Shown here one piece after another: positions 1-9,508 of a DNA stretch of 64,000 nt (the stretch's first letter is position 1; each line of letters begins with the position of its first letter). The stretch lies in assembly GCF_900215245.1 (NCBI RefSeq), contig NZ_LT907842.1, positions 1,178,001-1,242,000 of the forward strand. The letters are read 5' to 3'. The notes under the pieces are model-generated. The model saw only the letters and a list, made by a program, of their open reading frames with translations. It was not told the origin of the DNA and did no database searches. Source of the stretch: Pseudomonas fluorescens (GTDB taxonomy: Bacteria; Pseudomonadota; Gammaproteobacteria; Pseudomonadales; Pseudomonadaceae). The position numbers and the translations under genes are program-made.

Positions 1-71
1 TTGAGCTGAAGGCGCTTGCAGCTTCCCAGCCATCCGTTACCATCGCCGCAGTTTTTTACTCAGAGGCCAAC

Positions 72-248
72 ATGTACATCTATCGATTGGTCCTGCTGCT
101 GGTCGTCGGGATCTACCTGTTTTCCCCCGCCATCATGGATTGGTGGATTGACGCCACGGGCGCCTGGTACCGCCCCTATCTACTGTGGCTGATCCTGATC
201 GTCGTGACCTTCATCCTGCAGAGCCAAAAAGATGCCGATGAGCTTTAG
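72..248 (+). CDS. cbrX: CbrX-like small membrane protein upstream of CbrA
   Basis: A 58-residue reading frame starting MYIYRLVLLLVVGIYL and ending KDADEL. It has two hydrophobic stretches (about residues 5-16 and 40-52) and so is probably a small inner-membrane protein. It overlaps the cbrA start by 17 bases, which implies translational coupling. In Pseudomonas a small ORF called cbrX in this position is known to be co-transcribed and translationally coupled with cbrA; the name here rests on position and size. A GAGG ribosome-binding element lies about 6 bases before the ATG. Its biochemical role is not evident from the sequence. Confidence 0.8.
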   Translation: MYIYRLVLLLVVGIYLFSPAIMDWWIDATGAWYRPYLLWLILIVVTFILQSQKDADEL

Positions 249-3186
249 CCTCACCCAGATGCTGCTGATCAGCGCCGCCTACCTGGCTGCGTTGTTCGGC
301 GTCGCCTGGATCAGTGAGCGCGGAATGATTCCGCGGGCGATCATTCGCCATCCGTTGACGTACACCTTGTCCCTGGGCGTATACGCCAGCGCCTGGGCGT
401 TTTATGGCACGGTGGGCCTGGCCTATCAGTACGGCTACGGCTTCCTTTCCAGCTACCTGGGGGTGTCCGGCGCATTCCTGCTGGCGCCGGTGCTGCTGTA
501 CCCGATCCTGAAAATCACCCGTACTTATCAGCTGTCGTCCCTTGCGGACCTGTTTGCCTTCCGCTTTCGCAGCACCTGGGCTGGCGCACTGACCACGATC
601 TTCATGCTGATCGGCGTGCTGCCGCTACTGGCCCTGCAGATCCAGGCCGTGGCGGACTCCATCAGCATCCTCACCCGCGAGCCGGTGCAGCATCGCGTCG
701 CCCTGGCCTTCTGTGCGCTGATTACGCTGTTCACGATTTTCTTTGGCTCACGCCATATCGCCACCCGCGAGAAACACGAAGGCCTGGTGTTTGCGATTGC
801 GTTTGAGTCGGTCATCAAGCTGATCGCCATCGGCGGGGTCGGCCTCTATGCGCTGTATGGCGTATTCGACGGCCCGCAACAGCTGGAACTGTGGCTGCTG
901 CAAAACCAGACCGCCCTCGCCGCCCTGCACACCCCGCTGCAGGAAGGCCCGTGGCGCACGCTGTTGCTGGTGTTCTTCGCCTCGGCAATCGTGATGCCGC
1001 ACATGTACCACATGACGTTCACCGAGAACCTCAACCCGCGCTCACTGGTCAGCGCCAGCTGGGGCCTGCCGTTGTTCCTGCTGCTGATGAGCCTGGCGGT
1101 GCCACTGATTCTCTGGGCTGGCCTCAAGCTGGGCGCGACCACCAACCCTGAATACTTCACCCTCGGCGTCGGCATTGCCGCCAACAGCAAATCCCTGGCA
1201 TTGCTGGCTTACGTCGGCGGTTTATCGGCGGCCAGCGGCTTGATCATCGTCACCACCCTCGCGCTTTCGGGCATGGCGCTCAATCACCTGGTGTTACCGC
1301 TTTACCAGCCGCCGGCTGAAGGCAATATTTACCGCTGGCTGAAGTGGACGCGGCGCGCGCTGATCGTCGCGATCATCATGGCCGGCTATGGTTTCTACCT
1401 GTTGCTGGGGGCCGGACAAGACCTGGCCAACCTCGGCATCGTCGCGTTTGTCGCCACCTTGCAGTTCCTGCCCGGTGTGTTGTCGGTGCTCTACTGGCCG
1501 ACCGCTAATCGCCGTGGCTTCATCGCCGGGCTGCTGGCCGGGATCCTGGTGTGGATTGTCACCATGCTGCTGCCGCTGGTCGGCAATCTGCAGGGTTTCT
1601 ACATTCCGCTGTTGAACATGATCTATGTGCTGGACGACACCAGTTGGCACATGGCGGCCATTGCCTCCCTGGCAGCCAACGTGCTGATGTTCACCCTGAT
1701 CTCGCTGTTCACTAACGCCAGCCCGGAAGAAACCAGCGCTGCCGAAGCTTGCGCGGTGGACAACGTGCGGCGCCCGCAGCGGCGCGAACTGCATGCCGCC
1801 TCACCCCAGGAGTTCGCCACCCAACTGGCCAAGCCGCTGGGCGCCAAGGCCGCACAGAAAGAAGTCGAACAGGCGCTGCGCGATCTGTACCTGCCGTTCG
1901 ACGAGCGTCGCCCGTATGCACTGCGCCGGCTGCGTGACCGTATCGAAGCCAACCTGTCCGGCCTGATGGGGCCGAGCGTGTCTCAGGACATGGTCGAAAC
2001 GTTCTTGCCCTACAAGGCCGGCGGCGAAAACTACGTCACCGAAGACATCCATTTCATCGAGAGCCGGCTGGAGGATTACCACTCACGCCTCACCGGTCTC
2101 GCCGCCGAACTTGATGCCCTGCGCCGCTATCACCGTCAAACCCTTCAGGAACTGCCGATGGGCGTGTGCTCCCTGGCCAAGGATCAAGAGATCCTGATGT
2201 GGAACAAAGCCATGGAAGAGCTGACCGGCATCGCCGCTCAGCGCGTGGTGGGTTCGCGCCTGAATACGCTGGCCGACCCGTGGAAAGAATTGCTGCAAGG
2301 TTTTATCAACCTGCCCGACGAGCACTTGCACAAGCAGCATCTGGCGCTCGACGGCCAGACCCGCTGGCTCAACCTGCACAAAGCCGCCATTGATGAACCA
2401 CTGGCCCCCGGCAACAGTGGCCTGGTGCTGCTGGTGGAAGACCTGACCGAAACCCAGATGCTGGAAGACAAACTGGTGCATTCCGAACGCCTGGCAAGCA
2501 TTGGCCGCCTGGCAGCGGGTGTCGCCCACGAGATTGGCAATCCGATTACCGGTATTGCCTGCCTGGCGCAAAACCTGCGGGAAGAGCGCGAAGAGGACGG
2601 TGAAATCACCGAAATCAGCGGGCAGATCCTTGAGCAGACCAAGCGCGTTTCGCGCATCGTGCAATCGCTGATGAGCTTTGCTCACGCGGGCGCTCATCAG
2701 AATCTGGACGAAGCGGTGTGCCTGGCCGAAGTGGCGCAGGATGCCATTGGGCTGCTGGCCTTGAACCGGCGCAATTTCGAAGTACAGTTCTTCAACCTGT
2801 GCGACCCGGACCACTGGGTCGACGGCGACTCCCAACGCTTGGCGCAGGTGCTGATCAACCTGCTTTCCAACGCCCGTGACGCCTCCCCGCCGCACAGCGC
2901 GGTACGCGTCAAGAGCGAAGCGTTCGAGCACACGGTCGATCTGATCGTGGAGGATGAAGGCAGCGGTATTCCACAGAACATCATGGACCGATTGTTCGAA
3001 CCTTTCTTCACCACCAAGGACCCAGGTGAAGGTACCGGTCTGGGCCTTGCACTGGTCTATTCCATCGTTGAAGAGCATTATGGACAAATCACCATCGACA
3101 GCCCGGCTGACACAGAAAGCCAACGCGGCACCCGTATTCGGGTGACCTTGCCGCGTCATGTCGAAGCGACGTCCGCTGTGAACTGA
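232..3186 (+). CDS. cbrA: Sensor histidine kinase CbrA
   Basis: A 984-residue hybrid of a transporter-like domain and a kinase. Residues 1 to about 500 form many hydrophobic segments of the sodium/solute symporter (SLC5) type. A linker and PAS-like segment follow (about 640-740), then HisKA with phospho-acceptor His766 in [11 protein letters not shown], and an HATPase_c domain with N box near 876-883, G1 box EDEGSGIP and G2 box GTGLGLAL. In Pseudomonas CbrA phosphorylates CbrB and sets carbon/nitrogen balance, including histidine use through its transporter domain. An in-frame ATG at 238 is an alternative start. cbrB begins 22 bases downstream, so the two form an operon. Confidence 0.96.
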   Translation: MPMSFSLTQMLLISAAYLAALFGVAWISERGMIPRAIIRHPLTYTLSLGVYASAWAFYGTVGLAYQYGYGFLSSYLGVSGAFLLAPVLLYPILKITRTYQLSSLADLFAFRFRSTWAGALTTIFMLIGVLPLLALQIQAVADSISILTREPVQHRVALAFCALITLFTIFFGSRHIATREKHEGLVFAIAFESVIKLIAIGGVGLYALYGVFDGPQQLELWLLQNQTALAALHTPLQEGPWRTLLLVFFASAIVMPHMYHMTFTENLNPRSLVSASWGLPLFLLLMSLAVPLILWAGLKLGATTNPEYFTLGVGIAANSKSLALLAYVGGLSAASGLIIVTTLALSGMALNHLVLPLYQPPAEGNIYRWLKWTRRALIVAIIMAGYGFYLLLGAGQDLANLGIVAFVATLQFLPGVLSVLYWPTANRRGFIAGLLAGILVWIVTMLLPLVGNLQGFYIPLLNMIYVLDDTSWHMAAIASLAANVLMFTLISLFTNASPEETSAAEACAVDNVRRPQRRELHAASPQEFATQLAKPLGAKAAQKEVEQALRDLYLPFDERRPYALRRLRDRIEANLSGLMGPSVSQDMVETFLPYKAGGENYVTEDIHFIESRLEDYHSRLTGLAAELDALRRYHRQTLQELPMGVCSLAKDQEILMWNKAMEELTGIAAQRVVGSRLNTLADPWKELLQGFINLPDEHLHKQHLALDGQTRWLNLHKAAIDEPLAPGNSGLVLLVEDLTETQMLEDKLVHSERLASIGRLAAGVAHEIGNPITGIACLAQNLREEREEDGEITEISGQILEQTKRVSRIVQSLMSFAHAGAHQNLDEAVCLAEVAQDAIGLLALNRRNFEVQFFNLCDPDHWVDGDSQRLAQVLINLLSNARDASPPHSAVRVKSEAFEHTVDLIVEDEGSGIPQNIMDRLFEPFFTTKDPGEGTGLGLALVYSIVEEHYGQITIDSPADTESQRGTRIRVTLPRHVEATSAVN

Positions 3187-3208
3187 GACCGTCGAGAGAA
3201 TTGAATCA

Positions 3209-4648
3209 ATGCCGCACATTTTGATCGTCGAAGACGAAACAATTATCCGCTCTGCCTTGCGTCGCCTGCTTGAACGTAATCAGTACCAGGTCAGCGAAGC
3301 CGGCTCGGTGCAGGAAGCCCAAGAGCGATTCAGCATTCCCACGTTCGACCTGATTGTCAGCGACCTGCGTCTGCCGGGCGCGCCGGGGACCGAGCTGATC
3401 AAGCTTGGCCAGGGCACGCCCGTGCTGATCATGACCAGCTACGCCAGCCTGCGTTCGGCAGTGGACTCGATGAAGATGGGTGCGGTGGACTACATCGCCA
3501 AGCCGTTCGACCACGACGAAATGCTCCAGGCCGTGGCCCGCATCCTGCGCGACCGCCAGTCGGCCAGCAGTGCACCGGCCGAACAGCGCCCCGCCGGCAA
3601 AGGCGCCAACGGCGCGGACAAGCCAGGCGTCGACAACAGCAACGGCGAAATCGGCATCATCGGTTCCTGCCCTCCGATGCAGGATCTGTACAGCAAGATC
3701 CGCAAGGTCGCGCCAACCGACTCCAATGTATTGATTCAGGGCGAATCGGGCACCGGTAAAGAACTGGTCGCCCGCGCCCTGCACAACCTGTCCAAGCGCG
3801 CCAAGGCGCCGATGATCTCGGTGAACTGCGCGGCGATCCCTGAATCCCTGATCGAGTCCGAACTGTTCGGCCACGAGAAAGGCGCGTTTACCGGCGCCAG
3901 CGCCGGGCGCGCAGGTTTGGTGGAAGCGGCGGACGGCGGCACCTTGTTCCTGGACGAAATCGGCGAACTGCCTTTGGAAGCACAGGCACGTTTGCTGCGC
4001 GTGCTACAGGAAGGCGAAATTCGCCGCGTAGGTTCGGTGCAATCGCAGAAGGTCGATGTTCGCCTGATCGCTGCGACCCACCGGGACCTGAAGAGCCTGG
4101 CCAAGATCGGCCAGTTCCGTGAAGACTTGTATTACCGCCTGCACGTGATCGCACTTAAGCTGCCGGCCCTGCGCGAGCGTGGCGCCGACGTCAACGAGAT
4201 CGCCAGCGCCTTCCTGCTGCGCCAGAGCGCGCGCATCAACCGTACCGACCTCAAGTTTGCCCCGGACGCCGAGCAGGCGATTCGGCACTACTCGTGGCCA
4301 GGTAACGTGCGCGAGCTGGAGAATGCGGTCGAGCGCGCAGTGATTCTGTCGGAGAGCCCGGAGATTTCCGCCGAGCTGCTGGGCATCGATATCGAGCTCA
4401 GTGACCTGGAGGACGACGATTTCATCGGCCTGGCCCCGCAACAGGGCGGCGCCAGCAATACCAGCCATGAGCCGACTGAAGATTTGTCACTGGAAGACTA
4501 CTTCCAGCACTTCGTCCTTGAGCATCAGGACCACATGACCGAGACCGAACTGGCGCGCAAGCTGGGCGTAAGCCGCAAGTGCCTGTGGGAACGGCGCCAG
4601 CGCCTGGGCATTCCACGGCGCAAGACCGGGGTTGCCAGCGAAAGTTGA
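3209..4648 (+). CDS. cbrB: NtrC-family response regulator CbrB
   Basis: A 479-residue sigma-54 activator. It has a receiver domain with phospho-acceptor Asp52 in IVSDLRLPG, an AAA+ domain with Walker A GESGTGKE at residues 178-185 and the sigma-54 contact loop GAFTGA, and a C-terminal Fis-type helix-turn-helix ([19 protein letters not shown]). It is the cognate partner of CbrA and activates sigma-54 promoters, above all that of the sRNA CrcZ, whose promoter and predicted CbrB site lie immediately downstream. A strong intrinsic terminator follows the stop. Confidence 0.97.
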   Translation: MPHILIVEDETIIRSALRRLLERNQYQVSEAGSVQEAQERFSIPTFDLIVSDLRLPGAPGTELIKLGQGTPVLIMTSYASLRSAVDSMKMGAVDYIAKPFDHDEMLQAVARILRDRQSASSAPAEQRPAGKGANGADKPGVDNSNGEIGIIGSCPPMQDLYSKIRKVAPTDSNVLIQGESGTGKELVARALHNLSKRAKAPMISVNCAAIPESLIESELFGHEKGAFTGASAGRAGLVEAADGGTLFLDEIGELPLEAQARLLRVLQEGEIRRVGSVQSQKVDVRLIAATHRDLKSLAKIGQFREDLYYRLHVIALKLPALRERGADVNEIASAFLLRQSARINRTDLKFAPDAEQAIRHYSWPGNVRELENAVERAVILSESPEISAELLGIDIELSDLEDDDFIGLAPQQGGASNTSHEPTEDLSLEDYFQHFVLEHQDHMTETELARKLGVSRKCLWERRQRLGIPRRKTGVASES

Positions 4649-4664
4649 GGGTGCGCCCTCACAG

Positions 4665-4737
4665 GTAACACCCTCAGATGTGAAAAAACTGTTACCGCTG
4701 AATTTTCACGTAACAAAAGCCGGGGCTTACGGTAACG
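4665..4737 (+). promoter_or_regulatory. CbrB upstream activating site for crcZ
   Basis: TGTTAC at 4690-4695 and GTAACA at 4710-4715 are separated by exactly 14 bases, which matches the TGTTAC-N14-GTAACA pattern reported for CbrB. Extra half sites are GTAACA at 4665-4670 and GTAACG at 4732-4737. The cluster sits about 100-120 bases upstream of the sigma-54 promoter, a normal enhancer distance. It partly overlaps the cbrB terminator. Confidence 0.8.
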
Positions 4738-4754
4738 AAGCCCCGGCTTTTTTT
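4715..4754 (+). terminator. Intrinsic terminator after cbrB
   Basis: Inverted repeat AAAGCCGGGGCTT / AAGCCCCGGCTTT followed by a run of T (TTTTTTT). It separates cbrAB transcription from crcZ. Confidence 0.88.
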
Positions 4755-4812
4755 CGCCCTTCAAAAAGCCAAAACCACCTCAACCCCCCGGTTTTGCTGG
4801 GCGGCACAAAAG

Positions 4813-4829
4813 TTGGCACGCACCCTGCT
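4813..4829 (+). promoter_or_regulatory. Sigma-54 (-24/-12) promoter of crcZ
   Basis: TTGGCACGCACCCTGCT has the invariant GG and GC separated by 10 bases, as RpoN promoters require. The predicted start is about 4839-4841, just before the A-rich CrcZ sequence. No other sigma-54 promoter would fit this sRNA. Confidence 0.88.
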
Positions 4830-4839
4830 ATATGCTTAG

Positions 4840-5203
4840 TACAAAAACAATAACAAGCTTTGTACAAGACAATAAAAATAAGACGAATCGACTCACGCAT
4901 AACAAAAACAACACGGCGGAGGCGCAGCTAACTGATTCTTTTGGAGAGGCGTTGCATTTGGGGCTTGCCCCGCAACCAGGCCGAGAACAACAAAAACTGC
5001 CCTAAGGCAGAGCCTGAACTGGTTGGATCATAGATCAGCAACACAGCGACCAAAGCAATCCGTTTGCTCTTGACTCCCGATTGGGAGTGTCATGAAGGTA
5101 AAAATTCATGGCGAGGGCGATCAACAAAAACAAGAAGCCCGCAATCAATAATAAAAAAAGAGCACGCAACTACTTCTGGGGGAGCTTCGGCTCCCCTTGT
5201 AGT
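4840..5203 (+). ncRNA. crcZ: CrcZ, Hfq/Crc-sequestering small RNA
   Basis: Position between cbrB and pcnB, CbrB/RpoN promoter elements and about 360 bases of length match Pseudomonas CrcZ. I count six clusters of the AANAANAA Hfq-binding motif: 4843-4856, 4871-4881, 4901-4911, 4986-4993, 5123-5136 and 5147-5157. The RNA is predicted to end after the GGGGAGC-TTCG-GCTCCCC hairpin at 5179-5196. The known role is to titrate Hfq/Crc away from catabolic mRNAs when preferred carbon sources run out. The ends are estimates; no protein is encoded here. Confidence 0.88.
5179..5200 (+). terminator. CrcZ terminator hairpin
   Basis: A 7-bp GGGGAGC/GCTCCCC stem closed by a TTCG tetraloop, followed by TTGTAGTTTCTG. 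The T tract is weak, but this is the only good stem-loop at the expected 3' end of CrcZ. The stretch from here to pcnB (5204-5358) holds no gene that I can see. Confidence 0.7.
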
Positions 5204-5358
5204 TTCTGCGATTTGGCACCCGCCAACCCTTCTTTTAAGCTTCTGGCGCAAGCCTTGCAGCTTGTTCCTACACCATCCCTCGACTAAATGCTAGAATCCC
5301 GGCCCATCATGCGGTCATTCTTCGTTATGGCCGAACATTCCTTCAAACAGTGCATCCC

Positions 5359-6762
5359 ATGCTGAAGAAGTTGTTCCAGTCATTCCGTTCCCCCTTGCGT
5401 CGTACGCAACACATTCGCAGCACGCCTGAAGTGCTTAACAGCAATCAGCATTCATTGCAGCGCGCTCAATTCAGCCGTTATGCGGTGAACATCGTCGAAC
5501 GTTTGCAGAACGCCGGCTACCAGGCTTACCTGGTGGGCGGGTGCGTGCGCGACATGTTGCTCAACATAACGCCCAAGGATTTCGACGTCGCCACCAGCGC
5601 CACGCCGGAGCAAGTGCGTGCCGAATTCCGCAACGCGCGAATCATCGGCCGCCGCTTCAAATTGGTGCACATCCACTTTGGTCGCGAAATCATCGAGGTC
5701 GCGACCTTCCGCGCAGGCCATCCGCAAAACGATGAAGAGGAAGACACTAACCAATCTTCCCGCAACGAAAGCGGACGCATCCTGCGCGACAACGTGTACG
5801 GCACCCTGGAAGAAGATGCGCAACGCCGCGACTTCACCATCAATGCGCTGTATTACGACCCGGTCAGCGAGCGCATTCTGGATTACGCCAATGGCGTACA
5901 CGACATTCGCAACAACCTGATCCGCTTGATCGGCGACCCGACGCAGCGCTATCAGGAAGACCCGGTACGCATGCTGCGCGCCGTACGGTTTGCCGCCAAG
6001 CTGAACTTCGGCATCGAAAAACACACCGCCGCGCCGATTCGCGAGCTGGCGCCGATGTTGCGTGAGATTCCGTCGGCACGTCTGTTTGAAGAAGTGCTCA
6101 AGCTGTTCCTGTCGGGCTATGCCGCCGACACGTTTGAAATGCTCGTCGACCTGCAGTTGTTCGATCCGTTGTTCCCGGCGAGCGCAGAGGCTCTGGAATA
6201 CAACCCGACGTACACCCACACCCTGATCAGCGAGGCGTTGATCAACACCGACCTGCGCATCAAGCAGAACAAACCGGTGACCCCGGCGTTCCTGTTTGCC
6301 GCCTTGTTATGGCCGGCCCTGCCCAAACGCGTCCTGCGCCTGCAAGACCGTGGCATGCCGCCGATCCCGGCCATGCAGGAAGCCGCGCACGAACTGATTG
6401 CCGAGCAGTGCCAGCGCATCGCGATTCCAAAACGCTTCACCATGCCGATCCGCGAGATCTGGGACATGCAGGAACGCCTGCCGCGCCGCAGCGGCAAACG
6501 CGCCGATCTGCTGCTGGACAATCCGCGGTTCCGCGCCGGCTACGACTTCCTGTTGCTGCGCGAAAGCGCGGGGGAGCAGACCGACGGCCTGGGCGAATGG
6601 TGGACTGACTACCAGGATGCCAATGACAGCCAGCGTCGCGACATGATTCGTGACCTCGGCAGCAAAGGCGATGGCGCCGGCGAAGGCCCGAAGAAGCGTC
6701 GCCGCAGTGGTGGCAAGCGCAAACGCAGCGCCGTCGATGCATCGGGCGCCACAGGCGAATAA
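5359..6762 (+). CDS. pcnB: Poly(A) polymerase I
   Basis: A 467-residue class II nucleotidyltransferase that adds 3' poly(A) tails to RNA and so promotes decay. The N-terminal catalytic domain has the GG motif and metal-binding aspartates in VGGCVRDML and PKDFDVAT, and RRDFTINALYYDP. Poly(A) polymerase head/neck domains follow. The C-terminal tail is rich in Lys/Arg (KKRRRSGGKRKR), as is usual for the family and likely RNA-binding. I chose the ATG at 5359 because Pseudomonas PcnB begins MLKKLFQ; an in-frame GTG at 5350 is possible, and neither has a clear ribosome site. folK starts 2 bases after the stop. Confidence 0.95.
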   Translation: MLKKLFQSFRSPLRRTQHIRSTPEVLNSNQHSLQRAQFSRYAVNIVERLQNAGYQAYLVGGCVRDMLLNITPKDFDVATSATPEQVRAEFRNARIIGRRFKLVHIHFGREIIEVATFRAGHPQNDEEEDTNQSSRNESGRILRDNVYGTLEEDAQRRDFTINALYYDPVSERILDYANGVHDIRNNLIRLIGDPTQRYQEDPVRMLRAVRFAAKLNFGIEKHTAAPIRELAPMLREIPSARLFEEVLKLFLSGYAADTFEMLVDLQLFDPLFPASAEALEYNPTYTHTLISEALINTDLRIKQNKPVTPAFLFAALLWPALPKRVLRLQDRGMPPIPAMQEAAHELIAEQCQRIAIPKRFTMPIREIWDMQERLPRRSGKRADLLLDNPRFRAGYDFLLLRESAGEQTDGLGEWWTDYQDANDSQRRDMIRDLGSKGDGAGEGPKKRRRSGGKRKRSAVDASGATGE

Positions 6763-6764
6763 AC

Positions 6765-7250
6765 GTGGACCGTATCTACATCGGCATGGGCAGCAATCTC
6801 GCGGCCCCGGACCAACAATTGCGCAGCGCCGTAGAGGCGTTAGCGTTATTGCCAGGCACCAGCGTCGCCGGCGTATCGGCGTTTTATCAAAGTGACTCTC
6901 TGCTCCCGGGCCAACCGCGCTACACCAATGCGGTCGCCGCCCTGGACAGCTGCCTCGCGCCCTTGGAGATGCTCGATGCGTTGCAAGCCATCGAAAACGA
7001 CCAGGGCCGCGAGCGCCTTGAACGCTGGGGCCCACGCACCCTGGATCTGGATATCCTGTTGTTCGGCGATCGCCTGATCGATGAACCGCGCCTCAAGGTC
7101 CCCCATTACCAGATGCACCTGCGGGCGTTCGTGTTGTACCCGCTGGCCGAACTGGCCCCCACCCACCTGCAACTGCCAAACGGCCAAACGCTCTGCGAAC
7201 TGCTGGCAGCCTGCCCGTTCGTCGGCCTGGAACGCCTCCCGACTGCTTGA
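6765..7250 (+). CDS. folK: 2-amino-4-hydroxy-6-hydroxymethyldihydropteridine diphosphokinase
   Basis: A 161-residue HPPK of normal length with a GTG start 2 bases after pcnB, so translation is probably coupled. It transfers pyrophosphate from ATP to 6-hydroxymethyl-7,8-dihydropterin in folate synthesis, just before the FolP step encoded elsewhere in this window. Family landmarks: MGSNL near the N-terminus and the signature GPRTLDLDILLFGD containing the two metal-binding aspartates. Confidence 0.95.
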   Translation: MDRIYIGMGSNLAAPDQQLRSAVEALALLPGTSVAGVSAFYQSDSLLPGQPRYTNAVAALDSCLAPLEMLDALQAIENDQGRERLERWGPRTLDLDILLFGDRLIDEPRLKVPHYQMHLRAFVLYPLAELAPTHLQLPNGQTLCELLAACPFVGLERLPTA

Positions 7251-7260
7251 TGCGATCCCT

Positions 7261-7350
7261 GTGGGAGCAGCTGGCTTGCCTGCGATCGCATCAACGCGGT
7301 GTGGCGGATGTGCCGAGTCGTCTGCAGCGCCGGCAAGCCAGCGCCCACAC
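7261..7350. repeat. REP/REPIN-type palindromic repeat, imperfect
   Basis: Left arm GTGGGAGCagCTGGCTTGCC at 7261-7280 and right arm CCGGCAAGCCAGcGCCCAC at 7330-7348 form a degenerate long inverted repeat. The same core occurs at 18219-18303 and 62709-62795. Such extragenic repeats are abundant in P. fluorescens-group genomes. Confidence 0.8.
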
Positions 7351-7618
7351 TTGATCGCCGGCGTGACGCCAAGCGGCGTTCAACCTGCTGAATCGCGTCA
7401 GTAACAGCGGTAACACCGCACTCGTAACAATGCGGTAACACATCCAATTGACTTCCCGTGTCCTCATCACGACTATAGGCGTCCCGCTGCCGCCGACCCG
7501 GCGCTAAAGGGCGCAATCCAGGCCTTATAAGCACTGCTCTCAAGACAGTGCGCCTGTATAAACGAAGACTCACGCGCGTTACTCGCTGTTTCCAAGCGCC
7601 TGAACGAGGACCCTTTTC
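7351..7618 (+). promoter_or_regulatory. panB leader region with four GTAACA boxes
   Basis: No coding sequence is evident here. GTAACA occurs four times in the same orientation at 7401, 7410, 7424 and 7435. Possible -10 elements are TTATAA at 7525-7530 and TATAAA at 7557-7562, the latter about 60 bases from panB, but neither has a good -35. A short hairpin, GCACTG...CAGTGC, lies between them. The GTAACA boxes resemble CbrB half sites but are direct repeats. The promoter itself is not confidently located. Confidence 0.4.
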
Positions 7619-8419
7619 ATGCCAGACATTACCCTGACCACCTTGCAGAGCCTGAAGCTCAAAGGTGAAAAAATCACCATGCTGACCTGCTACGACGCCA
7701 CCTTCGCCCAGGCCTGCTGCCAGGCCGGCGTCGAGGTGCTACTGGTGGGTGACTCCCTGGGCATGGTTCTTCAAGGGAATGACAGCACCCTGCCCGTCAC
7801 CACCGATGAACTCGCCTACCACACCGCCAGCGTGAAACGCGGTAACGACGGCGCCTTCATCATCGCCGACCTGCCGTTCATGAGTTACGCCACGGTCGAG
7901 CAGACCTTTCAAAACGCCGGCAAACTGATGCAAGCCGGTGCGCACATGATCAAAGTGGAAGGCGCCGTATGGCTCGCCGAGTCGATCCGACTGCTGGCTG
8001 AGCGCGGCGTACCCGTGTGTGTGCACATGGGCCTGACCCCGCAGTCGGTCAACCTGCTTGGCGGCTATAAAGTACAAGGTCGCAATGAGGCCCAGGCGCG
8101 CCAGATGCGTGCGGACGCCATCGCCCTGGAACAAGCAGGTGCGGCGATGATTCTGCTGGAGTGCGTGCCGAGCGAACTGGCGGCGGAAATCACCCAGGCC
8201 GTCAAAGTGCCGGTGATCGGCATTGGCGCAGGTTCCGCCACCGACGGCCAGGTGCTGGTGATGCACGACATGCTCGGCCTGTCGTTGACCGGCCGTGCGC
8301 CGAAGTTCGTGAAAAATTTCATGGCCGGCCAGGACAGCATCCAGGCAGCATTGAGCGCTTACGTGGACGAAGTCAAAGCCGGTTCTTTCCCAGGCGTCGA
8401 ACACGGATTCTCTGCATGA
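7619..8419 (+). CDS. panB: 3-methyl-2-oxobutanoate hydroxymethyltransferase
   Basis: A 266-residue TIM-barrel enzyme that makes ketopantoate from 2-oxoisovalerate and methylenetetrahydrofolate, the first step of pantothenate synthesis. Metal ligands are visible in [10 protein letters not shown] and IIADLPF; KVEGA and GIGAG loops are also present. Length is typical. Its TGA overlaps the ATG of panC (ATGA), a tightly coupled pair. Confidence 0.96.
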   Translation: MPDITLTTLQSLKLKGEKITMLTCYDATFAQACCQAGVEVLLVGDSLGMVLQGNDSTLPVTTDELAYHTASVKRGNDGAFIIADLPFMSYATVEQTFQNAGKLMQAGAHMIKVEGAVWLAESIRLLAERGVPVCVHMGLTPQSVNLLGGYKVQGRNEAQARQMRADAIALEQAGAAMILLECVPSELAAEITQAVKVPVIGIGAGSATDGQVLVMHDMLGLSLTGRAPKFVKNFMAGQDSIQAALSAYVDEVKAGSFPGVEHGFSA

Positions 8420-9267
8420 ACACCGTTAAAACAGTACGAGAGCTGCGCGCCGCCGTCGCTCACGCGCGCAGTGCCGGCAAGCGCATTGGCTTTGTGCCCA
8501 CCATGGGCAACCTGCACAGCGGCCACGCCACTCTGGTGACCAAGGCCGCGCAGCAATCGGACTTCGTGGTGGCGAGCATTTTCGTCAACCCGCTGCAGTT
8601 CGGTGCCGGCGAAGACCTGGACAAATACCCGCGCACACTGGCTGCCGACCAGGAAAAGCTGCTGCAAGCCGGTTGCAACCTGCTGTTCGCGCCGACCGTC
8701 GAAGAAATGTACCCCGGCGGCATGACCGGCCAGACCCGCGTGAGTGTCCCGCAGCTGTCCGAAGGCCTCTGCGGCGCCAGTCGCCCAGGGCATTTCGAAG
8801 GTGTGGCCACGGTGGTCAGCAAACTGTTCAACATGGTCCAGCCGGACATGGCCGTGTTTGGCCAGAAGGATTACCAGCAACTGGCGGTTATTCGCGCCAT
8901 GGTCCATGACCTGAACATGCCGATCCAGATCATCGGCGAGCCAACCGTACGTGCCGCCGACGGCCTCGCGCTGTCATCGCGCAACGGTTACCTCACCGAA
9001 GAACAACGCGCCATCGCACCCGTGCTGTACCGCAGCCTCAGCCAGATCGCTGCCGCCATCAAGGGCGGTGACCACGATTTCGCCAAGCTGCGCGCCGAGC
9101 AGATCCAGCACATCGAAGCGGCCGGTTTGCGCCTGGATTACCTGGAAGTGCGCCAAGGCGTGCACCTGCGTGCCGCCACGCCTGAAGACCGTGATGTCGT
9201 GATCCTGGTAGCCGCGTATTTGGGCGCTACGCGCCTGATCGATAACTTGCACTTGAATCTGGCCTGA
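8416..9267 (+). CDS. panC: Pantoate--beta-alanine ligase
   Basis: A 283-residue pantothenate synthetase joining pantoate and beta-alanine with ATP. Nucleotidyltransferase landmarks: MGNLHSGH (HIGH-like), [10 protein letters not shown] and LSSRNGYL. The start is the ATG overlapping the panB stop; a longer frame reading back into panB is not credible. panD (aspartate decarboxylase, source of beta-alanine) would be the next gene in P. aeruginosa, but the 241 bases up to pgi are too few to encode it. Confidence 0.96.
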   Translation: MNTVKTVRELRAAVAHARSAGKRIGFVPTMGNLHSGHATLVTKAAQQSDFVVASIFVNPLQFGAGEDLDKYPRTLAADQEKLLQAGCNLLFAPTVEEMYPGGMTGQTRVSVPQLSEGLCGASRPGHFEGVATVVSKLFNMVQPDMAVFGQKDYQQLAVIRAMVHDLNMPIQIIGEPTVRAADGLALSSRNGYLTEEQRAIAPVLYRSLSQIAAAIKGGDHDFAKLRAEQIQHIEAAGLRLDYLEVRQGVHLRAATPEDRDVVILVAAYLGATRLIDNLHLNLA

Positions 9268-9315
9268 CCAACCCGGCCTTTCCCCCTGAAAAACCGCTAA
9301 ACAGTTGCCCTCCCT

Positions 9316-9346
9316 GCTGTGCCGGTATAAAAAAGTACCGGCTACA
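9316..9346. other. Stem-loop between panC and pgi
   Basis: Inverted repeat CTGTGCCGGTA / TACCGGCTACAG with one bulge and an A-rich loop TAAAAAAG. There is no downstream T run, so it is not a clear terminator. It may be an RNA-stability or regulatory hairpin ahead of pgi. The rest of the gap shows nothing I can name. Confidence 0.4.
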
Positions 9347-9508
9347 GCGCAGACAAAGCCAAGACATATCGACACGCTAGGTTTAATGTAATCGCCCTGC
9401 GCCATAGTTGGCGCTGACCGGAGCTCAACGCCTGATGAAAGACTGGACGTTCCGGATTTAGAAGTGTCCTAAAGGCAAGTCCCCGTAATAAAAAGGAAAC
9501 CCGCAGCG

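Noticed and set aside
5064-5294. Small frame inside crcZ
   Set aside because: Overlaps the sRNA and its terminator; no ribosome site.
8161-8415. N-terminal extension of panC into panB
   Set aside because: The conserved PanC start is the ATG at 8416 overlapping the panB stop; the extension is out-of-frame panB sequence.
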